Below are positions 25,901 to 37,414 of a stretch of DNA of 64,000 nt, piece by piece. Origin of the DNA: Larimichthys crocea (lineage: Eukaryota > Chordata > Actinopteri > Sciaenidae); contig NC_040016.1 in NCBI RefSeq assembly GCF_000972845.2, positions 16,282,368 through 16,346,367 of the forward strand, in the 5' to 3' direction. The position numbers were made by a program, and so were the translations under genes. A model generated the notes under the pieces. It ran no database searches and had not been told where the DNA came from. It saw nothing but the letters and a program-made list of their open reading frames with translations. Positions within the stretch are counted from its first letter, which is position 1, and each line of letters opens with the position of its first letter.

Positions 25901-28900
25901 CGAGATTTAAAGGCTTCAAGCTGGATTCTGAATAAAGACAGAGAAACAAGAGAGATGTTAGGATTTATCAGGAGACAGTTATTGCTAGACACACTTGTGT
26001 GTTTTCTCCTGGCCCGTGATGATGGATTTGTGCTTCTTGCTTTTGCTTTCGGCCTACATATCCAATCTTAATGACTGTTTTTTAAGTTTTTGATTTAACT
26101 GCATATTGCTGAAGGTCGTAGCCACATGTTTAAGCAACAGTGTGTTTTTTAAACCCTGCGGTTTGGTCGGTTGTATTAATGTCCAATAGAGAGGAGCAAC
26201 ATGCACACCACTGTGCTTGTCAAAAACAATGGGCCTTTCTTTTTTTTAACCGAAATGTTGGACCCATTATGAAAAATGCAGATTTGCTTGACTTTAATTT
26301 ACGTGGTTACACTAGAATTGCACAGCCATGATGACTGTCCTATATCTTGGCGCCTTGCTGTCCCGTATCCCGACACCTTATTTCCTCCTTCCTTGTCTTT
26401 TATTTAAGCTCTGTTTTTTTTATTATTTTTTTTATTTATGTAGCTGCTATCACTCCCGCAGGCTCCCCTAAAGAGGCGAGACCTGCCTGTACAGAGCTCC
26501 ACTCTGAAATGGATCTCTTGATATATCCGCTCTCCTTTTCATTTCCCAGGAATGTGACCAGGTTCATATTGATGACGTGGCTTCAGACGACAACGGACAG
26601 GACCTGAGGTAAAGCTTCTACTGTGTTACTGTACTTACTTACTGAATTACTGAGACTCCGACAGTTCTGCTGTGGCTTGTGAACCAGACTTGCCCTCTGG
26701 GTTTTAGTACACAGGAGGAAAAAAGCAGGGAGATGAGACGACGAGTGTGTGTCTGTGTGTGTTCATGCATGCAAGCATGTGCATGTCTTTTATTTTCCCG
26801 ACTTCCACAGCCATATAATATGTCACCGGATTATCCAACGCTTTCATTTCTCATCAAAATATCTCTTTATCATTCCCTCTGTCTCCCTCAGTCCAGACGT
26901 TTTATTGCATAAACTTGTTGAAGCACTTTAGGATACTTTTAGGAGTGATTTGAGAAAGAGCCAGACTGTACCAAAGTACTTTTTTGAAGTATTTATTTTA
27001 TTGAACTTGGCCCTTTTCATTTTCAGAGATGTTTTTATATTTATCCTACCCGTGCTGAATGTATATGCTTCTTGATTTCTTACTGACAAAGCCTCATTCA
27101 TGGCTAAAAGTCAGTGTCTATGATTTGCGTTTCTTGTCCCTGAAATTTTTGTGGTTAAACTGGCACACCTCCATAAATTTGAAGAATGGTTTAAATGTTG
27201 CCTTCTTGTTCATAACCAGAATAGTTTGAATCAATTCCTAGGGCTAGAAAATGTATCCTACTAATTCTTCAAGCATCCCTCCTCGAACACAGATGATTGT
27301 GCTACTATAAGATGCTCTGGAAACATCTTTATGATCCATATCCTGACTGTTTCCTGTATCTTGATCCTGCAGCACTTACAACTTTGGATCGGACGGTTTC
27401 CAGAGCCCAGCAGGGGCTGGCTCTCTTTGCCTGGGGTCAGGGGTCCACGGAGGGGTGGACTGGATGAGGAAACTGGCTTTCCGATACCGCAGAGTCAAGG
27501 AGATCTACAACACATACAAAAATAATGTTGGGGGTAAGCTTCACTCTCCTTTTATTGGAGTGCTGTGTACAGACAACCCAGATATTAAGATTACTTCTTT
27601 TCGTTGAGGTTTATTAAGGATTATATGTGGTTTTCTAGCCATAAAATTCTAACAAATAATGACAGAAAATAACTGGAGATAATGTCGGGATTAATATCAC
27701 TATGGACACATAAATATTTACTTGCTGCTAGACCACAAGCTGGTGAGTTAAGTTAAATTTGCACACCGCTCAGCTTGAGACCGCAGTGATTTGTCTGGGT
27801 TTTGTCTTTGTTTTTGCTCGTATCATGTTATATAGGCTGCTGGAGAAAAGTGCATTATGCATTTTCAAAGTTTGTGTATCTGCCAAACCTCTATTAGCAA
27901 TGAAAATGTGTTGAGCATGAACGATAAACACCTGCTCTTTCCAAGAAGAATATAGTTGATTACTGACATAGTATGTATTGAATTAATTCAATCATGATGT
28001 GGTGAAACAAAAATTAGAAGACAGGTTTGTTTGTGAACTTGGATAATGATTCAGAAGTTGTTGTGCAGTATGGAGCCTCTTGAGCTGCTGATTACAGCTG
28101 GCTGCTTTAACTCTTCTGGAAACCATGTGTCTGAGGTTTTGGCTAGAGGATGTTGTGTGAGAATCATCCAACCAAAGACTGCAGACAGTGCTGCTGTCAA
28201 AATAAGGTTTTGCTCTGTCTCAGTAAATGATATCTTTTATACATCGGAGCTATTAGGGTTCATGTCCTCCCTGTTTTGTTACAAAAACTGACTATCAAGC
28301 ATGTGTTTCTCCCTGGCGGGCAGGTTTGCTGGGCAGCCCCAAGCGAGAGGAGTGGTTACAGCTGAGGAGAGAGATGGAGGTCCTGACTGACCTGTGGTTG
28401 ACTCAGGCACTCAAAGCCCTGGCTCTTATTAACTCAAGGTCGGTTCATGCTACCATGGTTTAATTTACACCAGCACGCCAATTAATATGAGTTGTTAGCT
28501 ACAGTACAATGTTTTCTTTTATTATAGTGTTTCTCCATATCCCATTAGCAGCTTCTGATAGCATGTTATTTAAAGTGTATTTAAATGTGTCTGTCCTGTC
28601 TTGTTCCAGGCCTAACTGCGTGAATGTGTTGGTAACCACCACCCAGCTCATCCCAGCCCTCTCCAAGGTGTTGCTGTATGGTCTGGGATCAGCTTTCCCC
28701 ATCGAGAACATATACAGTGCCACAAAGACAGGTGAGGAAAAAAAGAATGGTTCATAAAGAAAATGACATCAAACAACCACCATTACATTTTAAGTAGTTC
28801 TTTTGAAGGTACTATTTTAATATTTTAAACCAGTTTGTTTTTTTCTCTTTTTTCAAAGGCAAAGAAAGCTGTTTTGAACGTGTCTCTCAGAGGTTTGGTC

Positions 28901-29442
28901 GGAGAGCAGTCTATGTGGTGATAGGAGATGGAGCCGAAGAAGAGTCTGTGGCCAAGAAGGTACAGCTCAATCTGTTTTTTATGAGTGACTGCTGAAAAAT
29001 GGGCCTCAACTAATCAGTTAACCTTAAGATGCTCAGATTTCTGCAGCTTTTTCTGTCGTTTTTCTTTCTTTTCTTTACTTCCTGTTTTTGTTTTGGACGA
29101 TCTTTGCAATGAAATGATGCAATGAATGATTTTTTTGTTTGTTTTTGCATTATGCTTTTGTACATTGTAAGCCAACATGTTATCCACATCTACTTTGTCA
29201 CATATTACAATCCCCTTCCAAACCACAGTCTATATATCACATCTGCACTGCATCTGCAGGAGCACTGTAAGTTGCTAAAGTAAGCTTGCCCTAAGTTTGT
29301 GTGTTTTACATAATATATATATATATATATATTTATATTTATTTCATTTTTGTTTCCTCAGAAGAACATGCCGTTCTGGAGGGTGTCCTGTCGGGCCGAT
29401 CTGGAGGCCCTGAGCCATGCACTGGAGCTGGACTACCTCTAG
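14617..29442 (+). CDS. eya2: EYA2, eyes absent homolog 2
   Basis: Transcription cofactor of SIX/DACH factors and HAD-family Tyr phosphatase, nuclear/cytoplasmic by family knowledge. Coding exons: 14617-14719, 14879-14995, 20243-20319, 20500-20683, 20923-21059, 21188-21271, 24448-24537, 26550-26608, 27373-27533, 28324-28438, 28610-28731, 28859-28959, 29362-29442. They total 1431 nt (476 aa), all with GT/AG junctions in phase. The N-terminal half (about 1-200) is Tyr/Ser/Pro-rich and starts [10 protein letters not shown]. The EYA domain (about 207-476) has the HAD motif WDLDET with nucleophile D212 and second Asp D214. The later acidic motif GDGAEEE has D440 and E444, and the protein ends ALELDYL like mammalian EYA2. 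Mammalian EYA2 isoforms with a longer N-terminus are not matched: upstream exons carry an in-frame stop. EYA1/3/4 are less likely because the C-terminal half follows EYA2 closely and the neighbours are human 20q genes. Confidence 0.93.
16586..17370 (-). mobile_element. Non-autonomous hAT-superfamily transposon
   Basis: A 785-bp insertion bounded by inverted ends: TAGGAATGGGAATTGA at left and, in reverse complement, TAGGGATGGGAATCGA at right. It is flanked on both sides by the identical octamer CTGCCTTG (16578-16585 and 17371-17378), the 8-bp target-site duplication typical of hAT elements. Subterminal copies of a CGATTCGATTC motif lie just inside the left end, as expected of transposase-binding repeats. 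Inside, on the minus strand, is one BED zinc-finger exon, but no catalytic transposase domain. It is therefore an internally deleted copy that would depend on a transposase supplied elsewhere. Confidence 0.88.
16893..17157 (-). pseudogene. BED zinc-finger first exon of a hAT transposase (truncated)
   Basis: Starting at ATG 17157 on the minus strand, 88 codons read [15 protein letters not shown] and then a BED finger with C25, C28, H45 and H50, an upstream aromatic pair (W12, F15), and a TTN motif before the histidines. The rest is a Ser/Gln-rich linker ending at a donor (GGAAG followed by GTAAAT). The exons that should encode the RNase H-like catalytic core and the dimerisation region are missing from the element. 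The piece resembles the N-terminus of ZBED/hAT transposases and is probably not a functional gene. Confidence 0.75.
19921..19948 (+). repeat. (GCA)n trinucleotide repeat
   Basis: About nine uninterrupted CAG/GCA units followed by GAGGAGCAGCAG. It lies in the eya2 intron about 300 bp before the 20243 exon, so it is not translated in the gene model given. Confidence 0.9.
21272..24447 (+). other. eya2: eya2 intron
   Basis: A 3.2-kb phase-0 intron. The long open frame at 22001-22462 (153 codons) lies within it but has no recognised domain and no matching splice sites. GA-rich and pyrimidine-rich tracts occur at 21780-21860 and 22490-22800. Nothing else was recognised. Confidence 0.65.
24538..26549 (+). 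other. eya2: eya2 intron
   Basis: A 2.0-kb phase-0 intron. I see no exon, repeat end or RNA gene in it beyond short homopolymer runs. Confidence 0.65.
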
Positions 29443-30610
29443 AGGGCGCCAGCTGTCATGCTTCTGCTCTTCAACCCAAATCATCTCCTGAATTTCTGAG
29501 TGCAGCTAGAAGGTGAAGGTGCACCCTAAAGACTGATTCAGAGTCAGTATTGCTATTTCAAGGTTTGGAGCAAGGCATTTGATCCTTAATAAGCACCCAG
29601 GCGGACAATTTCACACCAAAGCCAAAGGAGCTGTGAGGATTTCGAAGCGAGGCTGCAGTATATCTATGACAGATAAACATGAAGCCGAAAAGTGCTGGAC
29701 CAAAATAAAAGACCAAAGTAAAATAAGGGACCAAAGCTTCATAACTAACCCCAGGGAACTATGGCTAATATCGCAAATACTTTTTCAAAAACTGTTTCCT
29801 TTTATTTTTTAATTTAGTTCATCTCAACTTTATGAAAGGTGTCCCACTTTTGTACAGAAAAAAAAAAGTGATGCACTGACTGCAAACTTTTAGATCCTGG
29901 TTGTTGAACACATTAAGTATGTCTGCATGGATGAAAAGGTCAGTGAGTTGTTAGATTGTTTGTTCTGCTGTGTCTTTTGTATTATTTGTTGTGAGACTAA
30001 ACCCATTTCCCTCTGACAAATACTATTGACCAATACTAAGGAATGAAAATTAGGAACAGGACTTAACGTTAGGATGTTATGTGGGATAGAGTTTGGCTTC
30101 ACTACGATTTTAAAATTGTTTTATTCATACGTCAGCTAGATAAAATGTCAGATAATATTCTCCTCATAGGTAGAGGCTATTGTGGTTGTATTTTACCATT
30201 AAAATGTGAGCTATTTATTATTAGTTAAATTCACAACACAATGAGGGATAAACAGTTTGAGAGCTCAGCATAAAAACAAAAAGAAAAATCTTCCATTCAA
30301 AGACCAAAAAATATGCTCTTGTAAAAATGTTTTGATAAGAAGTTGTCTTGAAGATGCTGTATTATAGGCTGGTGCTCAAATTCTTCCTTTTGATTCTGGG
30401 TTGTATATGTTGTCACGTCTTAACTCTCCTTCTTTACTGTCCTTGTTTCATTTCCTCATAACCTGTTTGTAATATAGATGAACTGGTATGGTTGTGCATG
30501 TGCCGATTACACTGCCTGTCAGCTTAGCTATGATTTGTATATAATGCTTTATTGTCGATTTTGTTTTGACAGACAGTTAAAATAGATAAATAAAGATAAG
30601 TTAATTGCAT
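29443..30610 (+). other. eya2: eya2 3' UTR with polyadenylation signal
   Basis: After the TAG at 29440-29442 the sequence has no conserved frame. AATAAA occurs at 30589-30594 with AT-rich sequence around it, giving a 3' UTR of roughly 1.15 kb if used. The end point is an estimate. Confidence 0.55.
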
Positions 30611-31182
30611 TGTGGGGAAACATGAGTTGAGTTTCATTTCATTTCAACCCAAAGGCATATGAAACAAGACAGATTAAATGACAAATAAATGCTGAATGAT
30701 GTGTGAATAGCACGTGATTATCAAGAGGATTGAGAAGCTAAAAGTCACAATTTTTGAGGAAACGTCTCCCTCTAAAGGGAAGAAGAAGAACTGCAATGAC
30801 ACAGACGAGCACAAAATGTGACGTACAGTAGATTTAAATACATTTTGTTCTTAGTTTTCGAACAAAGCAAAAAAGCAGAGTAATACATTATGGTCAATTT
30901 CAAGTGAAAATGCAGATTTTCAAGTAGCAATATTAAGTGTCATGGCTCAAACATTAATACCAAAATAAATAAAAATAATTTACGTTCACATTTATATCAT
31001 ACTCAGCAATAGAAAGACATATGGTTTAGGTGGCATTAATCTTAATGTTTCCTCTGCCACCTGGTTGCCACGCTCTGGCTTTAGTTGTCGTTGTCTGCAT
31101 ATGTCTACTTATTGTGTTTAAAGTAAGGAAACAATGCTGACATCAGAAATGTAAGTATGGTGCTCCCCCTTTAGAACAGGAT
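30611..31182. other. Spacer between convergent eya2 and transglutaminase genes
   Basis: About 570 bp separate the likely eya2 polyadenylation site from the transglutaminase stop codon on the opposite strand. Part of it must be transglutaminase 3' UTR. I could not identify a clear minus-strand AATAAA. Confidence 0.5.
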
Positions 31183-34100
31183 CTAAGCTCTGCTGACAGA
31201 CACCATCTTGAAGCCTCTGACTGTGGAGTTGACGTTTGTGAGCGACAGGTTGGCCTGCAGCATCTTTGTTCCCACCATGCTGGGGGTGAAAATGATGGTT
31301 TGCTGCACTGTTCCTCCTGGACACAGTTGGAGCATCCTGCAGAAAGACAAAAGATATAAAAGAGTTCACACTTGTACTAGTACTGCAGTGATCACGACTG
31401 GCTGACACAATGTTTAAAGTGTAACGTTATAATGCAAATTACTTTTGGCCTTGATATGCACGCAGCCACACCTGCCTGAACATTTACCGTAAACATCAAC
31501 AGAATAATACAAGTTAACAAGCCTACTCTCCTTCAACAAATACACACTGTGCCGTACTGTGACACACCTTTATCTGAGGAGCCTCATGATGTCCATGCTA
31601 TGAATCACTGAATCACACAACCAAAATTACACATTACATAAACAATGAAACAAGAGACCATTATTCTTACCTGAAATGAAGCTTGCCTTGGATCAGCCCG
31701 GCTCCAGCTACAGTCAGTACTCCGCTCACTGTGTGTGAGTACGGGTTAGTGAAGGTCACTGTGGCAGTCTGCTTTTTGTTAGGCACGATGGAGTTTCCGT
31801 TTGCAATCTGAAGGAGAAAAATGTATGTTAGTTAACCCTAAAAAAATCCATTAAATTGTGTCAATGTATATTTCCAACAGCTGAAGCATGTCAGATAAAT
31901 AAATATAGAGTCCTAGTGAATAATTATATTATCCCTTTGTTTAGCATTATAGATTTAGTATGGCGGCAACAATAAATCCAGCTGGCTTTGAGAGATTGAC
32001 TCTAAGTCTTACCATCACACACATCTAAAGAGCTTGTAATACCTTCCCTATTATCTCCTTAATCCTTCAACACAAGTGACTTTGCCATCTAAACTAATAA
32101 TAGATCAGAATTTCTCTAGTACCTCTATGGTGAGTTGTGGGCTGGCAATATTGAACTCCTCTGAGGCCAGGACCCGCTCATGACTGGCCATGTCCTCCAG
32201 GACCACTGCAAGATTTATCAGGTTGTCTCCCACAACGTCTTCATACTGCTCTGGGAGAATCTGCTGATGAATAACCTTGGCTGGAGAAACACAGGGAGAA
32301 AGAGTCAGAAATTCAGATATTTAAACCTCAACAGTCCAACAGAAGTGAAACTTTGCGTCTGTAGATGAGTTAAAAGTGAATTTACCTTCACTGGGTGCCA
32401 GTTGTAGGGCACCGTGTGTTTCCCAGAAGGTATCCAAGGGGCTGTGGTTGTACTCTTTAGTCTGGGCATTGAGATGTATCTTCATCATCTTGGCAACTCT
32501 GTGCTTGTTGATGACTTTCACCGTGAAACGGACAGGCTCCCCAGCAACAGGAGCTTTGTCCAAAATCAAGAAGACCATCACCCCCGTGGATGAATCTGCT
32601 GAATAAACATGAAGAAAGCCAGGGCATGAGATGACGTGTTTTTGTTTACACAGATGACAAATCTCATGAATCCAATCAAATTTCAAAATTACCTCTGCTC
32701 GATGTTGAGTCCTCTGACATTATGGAACTTCTTGATGAAGTCGGGCCTGTAACGTAAAGATTGAAAGAAAATGTGAGCAACGTAACTTTTTTAGAGTAAA
32801 GATTATGCCACTTCATGAATGCAGTTTTTGGTTCATACTTTTGGTGTTTTTGTAGTCTCCGGTGATGTTCAGTAGTCTCGGGAAGCAAATAGCTTTGGTG
32901 CAGATGAGAGATCCAACTTTTTCTGTGTCTCTGCCATGGCTGACCACCCGACCTTCACTCACTACGATTGTGTGGACGTCGGCATTCACCTCAGCATAGA
33001 CAAAGGGGATGTCATAAAACAGGTCAATGCGCCGATCCTTGATTGCTTTTACTGGGGCTGGGCCACAGCAGAACACTCCTAGGATAAAAGAAAGAAGGAA
33101 AGAAGGTTATAGTCAGGTTTATTCAGGGAAATAAGTTCTGATTATAGATATAGACTTATATATTTATGTAGTTATATTTCTTAAAAGTGTGATAGCCATG
33201 CTGCCTGTGCCTCAGACTGAAATGTATTACTGAAAGATATAAAACTTCATCATCTGATTTCTTTGAATGCTTTTAAAATCCATTATCCAAAACGTCTGTT
33301 TTGTTTTGTACCTGTTTTAATTTACTTGCTCTTAGTTTGTGCTGTTGCCTGCCTTGGCTAGGACTCCCTTAAAAAAAGAAGAGGAAGTGAGAAACATGCT
33401 CACATACCTTTACTTCTCTCCTGGGGAGTCGGATCCAGAACCTGCCAACCATCCATTTCAGATCCCAGATCATGGCGAGTCATCCAGCATTCCACCCAGA
33501 CATGGAAGTTCCTGTTAAGAGGAGCCAAAATAAGATATCAAAAAAGCATGAATGGGCTGTTTTTTTGGCTTCACAAAACTAAATAAATATCTTCAGTGTC
33601 TGTGGCTCTACAAACAGATCCAAAAGTTAAATCACCACTGACCATATGCTGTCTTTGCTGTGGTTCAGCTTCTGTCCTGTTTCAGTGTAGTACTCCTCAA
33701 TCACCAGATTGCCGTTGGTGTCGTGAGCAGAGTTGAAGTTTGTGACGACGCGGCAAGGAATGCCAAGAACTCTCATGACTAAGAGACAAAACAAAGACAA
33801 ACATATTTGCATGCTGATGAATGTATCTGAACATTGCGTCACGGAAAAACATAATATGATAAGACATCCATAATGACATTTTAGGGTTGGTACTAGTTAT
33901 TGTAGACTGTTCATGAAGTATACTGATGAGTTATTCACTGATATTTTTTGTAATGATTTAGTTTCAGAAGTTTTTAATTATCATAAAAATATAAACACCT
34001 GTGCACATGACAGCTGCAAACACCCAGCACTGTCCATACTTGACTGGTCTGTAACCAGACTTAGCCCACTGCCTCAAGATTTCCCCACTCCCAGTCCACA

Positions 34101-36213
34101 AGGAGGGATTAACCCCTTCTTTGAAGTCACCCGACCAGTTTCCTTTCAACACTCCACGGTCATCTTCACTGTTGATCTAAACATAAAAGAGAGGATAAAT
34201 GTCAGTTCCTAGAGATTATAAAGCAAGCTCAGGCATCTCTCATCTTTTCTGATTCACAGTGGCAGTTACTGACTACTTTGATCGACTGTTTTACTGCATG
34301 TGTTCAAAACTTTAGCAGGAGTCGTATAATCTGCAGAACACTGTTCCAGTTCGAGCCATGGCATGTTTTTAACGAGCAGCAGTTGTGGGTGGTTATGTCA
34401 TTATATAAAGAGGTTAAAAACAATAAAACATTGTGAGATTGTAAGTGATTTATTCCCGTCTTGAAGTTTATACGTTAAAGTGGCGTTTTTAGACGAACCT
34501 TTTAATATCTCGACACTGGCACTCACCATGGCAGACACGATCCGGCTGATGTAGACAGGGTCGCTTCGTTTCAGGTAATCTAGTCTTCGGTTCTTCTTGT
34601 GCTGGGGGCTGACTTGGAGTAGATTCAGGCATGAGTCCAGAACACCTGGCTCATACTTTACAGGTAGAGGGAAAGACATTTTCTTGTAAATACATGTTTT
34701 ATTTGCTCTCAAGTAACCAATATGTGATATTTGAGATTAAGTTTAGGATTGTGGGTTGATAAAGGTCAAACAAAAAGGGTTACTAACAGTTACTGTTCGC
34801 TGTTTTACCTTGGCTAAGGCATCTATTATCAAACCTTTAGTCCCTTTTATTCCCTTTCTATCCCTCTATTTGTTTGAGTTTGTTTCAATTGCTGTCTGAC
34901 AGAAAGGCTTAATCCAACTCAAGGATTAACAGTAAATACTGCAAGTGGACACAACAATACTTACAATACAATACAGTACTACAATAAACATTACATCTAT
35001 GAGGCTTAATGAAAAACAACAGGCAGAGAAATGTTCACAGAGTTGAGTCAGCGCATCTTCTGTAAATAACTTCTTTTTTTTTCTTACTGAACATTTGCAC
35101 AAATTCTGATCAGCCAACATTTGTTTTCATACCTGATCAAAAGACCATGGTCTTGAAACAAGGTTCATCGCTGTCCCCATAAACAGCAACCCAGAATCGT
35201 TCTGGATGTATTCCTCTCTCTGGTCCTCAAAGGGAATGTGCACTGTGTCCTCTGCAAGAAAAATAAAAACTTATATTTAGTACATCCTGTATTTACATTT
35301 TTGATTAATACCTTCATCTGCTTTGATGAATCTTTGATCACAAATCCAATCACAAAGTACATAAAAGTGACTTCAGTGTGATGCGAAAGGTGATGAATGA
35401 ATGCAGTGCATCATTATGAACTCCTTCAGCAAGTATATTTCTGACTTACAGTAGTTTCTGCAGCTGCAATTTTATAAGCAAGTCAGATTTTTCTAAATTT
35501 GCTAGACTTTGTGTGAACTTCCAAAAGCTTTGGATCAATTCACTGGGTTGACTTGTACTCACCACGACACCAGGGATTGCAGAGTAGGATGAATTTGCCA
35601 AAATCATAGGTCTTCTGACCACTCTGAGTGAACACACACAGTTGAAATCTGTAGCAGCCCACTGAGGCGGAGGCAGGAGTGTGGATGAATATGGAGGGGT
35701 TCTGGAGGTTCAGGGCCTCTGGGTCAATATAGGCTTTCCAATGGGTGGAACCCCTCTTGGAGAAAGTGACTGGCATAACCACATACAGGCGACCTGGGGA
35801 AAGAAGAGAGAAGGACAGTTAGGTAAAGGTAATTTAAATTATGGTTGTGACTGGTTCCAAGCAAACCCCCCAAAACATCTAGACTTAATCTAAATCTAGA
35901 CTACCTAGCATGACTTTGATCCTCAGAGAGTCGGTTTTGGGGTTGAATGGTCGCCGCCCCAGTTGCAGAGTGACTCTGAATGGGGCTCCTCTTCGCACCA
36001 CCAGGGCTTTGGAATCGCTGAAGTCCTCTGTCCTGTGTCTCGCCATGTTTTCAGATCGTTCCAGGTTGACATTTTGTATGCACAAGTCTGGAAATGAAGA
36101 AAAAAAACACAAAGATTCACCCTATAAGCAATAAAGTTCTAAAGTTAAGAAGAAGAACAAAAATGAGCAGAGAAAAAGAGCTCATATTTCTGAAGACAAA
36201 TCTCACCTTCCAT
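31183..36213 (-). CDS. Transglutaminase, TGM5/TGM2-like, with altered Ca2+ loops
   Basis: Protein-glutamine gamma-glutamyltransferase; the family makes isopeptide Gln-Lys bonds. Exons from 5' to 3' on the minus strand: 36213-36207, 36087-35905, 35793-35563, 35251-35133, 34655-34527, 34176-33999, 33778-33643, 33511-33408, 33078-32839, 32746-32693, 32598-32386, 32280-32123, 31807-31671, 31336-31183. They total 2043 nt (680 aa), near the roughly 690 aa of TGM2. The first coding exon is only ATGGAAG. Domains: N-terminal beta-sandwich (about 4-125), catalytic core (about 130-440) with C273 in GQCWVF, H331 in NFHVW, D354 in LDPTP and the oxyanion Trp W237, then two beta-barrels (about 460-680). N394 and D396 of the first Ca2+ site remain. 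The acidic stretches that complete it in other family members are replaced (residues about 430-455). Segments such as FAAVMCTVMR and NFHVW favour TGM5 over TGM2; the exact paralogue is unresolved. Confidence 0.9.
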
Positions 36214-36279
36214 CAGTGTGGTAGTGTTGTGAGTTTCTCTTTTTCACCGCAATTGTGTCCTGGCTGTCACCCTCTACTG

Positions 36280-36287
36280 CTATATAT
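36280..36287 (-). promoter_or_regulatory. TATA box of the transglutaminase gene
   Basis: On the minus strand the sequence reads GCATATATAGCAG about 70 bp upstream of the ATG at 36213. A start site about 30 bp downstream would give a 5' UTR of roughly 40 nt. The position and sequence fit a TATA-driven, tissue-restricted gene, but no start site is proven. Confidence 0.5.
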
Positions 36288-36944
36288 GCATATCAACTTT
36301 GCCCCACCCACATTTCATACATGGGAAAGTGAACTGGTTTTCTTCAATAGTTAACTAAGATCCTCAGGTGTAACAAAACACCACAAAGGTGTACACCCTC
36401 CCTCCTGCTTACAGATTCATACGTAAATTAAGAGTTATCTGAGTGAGTAATCACACTCACCCAGTTTAGACATCTGAAAAGGATAACGTGGGTGTGTCAA
36501 CTTAGAACACACTGTCATGTTTTGCAACACAGATTTGAGACCTGTAGTGGGAGTAGTAATAGTAATCCTAAGTAGATAGCTAACCTAATTGCCTTTTCTG
36601 TTGTACATCTTGATTGAAATATCTCACAAAACGTTTAGTATTTTATGTTTTGTGTTGTTGTATCATACTTTGGTGAGGATGAGTGAGGCATCTTGCTATA
36701 TGTCCTTCATCTGTTAATCATATGTGAGCTGGATTTCTACTTAAGCTATTGCAAACATAACTTGCACGTGAAAAGTGTTTTGTTTTTTGTTGTTTCTTTT
36801 GAGTGACTGCTTCCAGGGAATTGTACACTGTAATTTCTTACGTTATGTCACTAGTCTGTGACACAGTGTAATTTGGCAACTTCAGATGCTTTTACTGCCA
36901 GCTTTATTTCATTTTCATTAGGCCCTGAGGCTTTAAGGCAATTT

Positions 36945-37130
36945 TTTTTAAGATTATTTTTTGGCCTTTTCAAGCTTTATTTTGATAGAGACAGCTGAAG
37001 AGTGACATGAAATGTGGGGAGAGAGAGATGGAGAATGACATGCGGGAATGATTCGAGCTTTGGGCTTCCACAGCTGAACCTGCGCACATGGGGCGGCTGC
37101 TCTACGAACTGAGCTAAACACCGCAGCGCT
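36945..37130 (-). mobile_element. tRNA-derived SINE
   Basis: Read on the minus strand, the element starts with a tRNA-like head. Box A (TTAGCTCAGTTCGTAGAGC) lies at 37117-37099 and a box B-like motif (GCTCGAATCATTCCC) at 37058-37044, about 40 bp further on as in tRNA genes. A tRNA-unrelated body and an AT-rich tail follow. The flanks GCTTTAAGGCA at about 36930-36940 and GCTTTGAGGCA at about 37129-37139 look like a slightly diverged target-site duplication. It resembles a SINE family that is common in teleosts. Confidence 0.7.
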
Positions 37131-37337
37131 TTGAGGCATTTTTATGAATTAATAAACTAACTTCTGTTTTTAATTTTTACAATATACTCACTTAGACATC
37201 AAAGTTTAACTATTTTACTGTACTGTAGTTACACCTTGGTTAGACACTGGTCTGATTGAAACATTCTTCAATGAAATGTACTTGTTGTGAAATACAGATA
37301 GTGTGATGGACCGGTTTGTACTGATTTTTTACAGTTA

Positions 37338-37340
<3 letters not shown>

Positions 37341-37413
<73 letters not shown>

Positions 37414-37414
37414 C
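37341..37414. repeat. (GT)n-(GC)n compound microsatellite
   Basis: About 32 GT units run directly into about 5 GC units. The whole 74 bp is strictly alternating purine-pyrimidine. Confidence 0.95.

Noticed and set aside
31183..36213. Assigning the transglutaminase as tgm2 from the synteny with human 20q
   Set aside because: Several core segments (FAAVMCTVMR, NFHVW) match TGM5 better than TGM2. The paralogue needs a tree, so no symbol was given.
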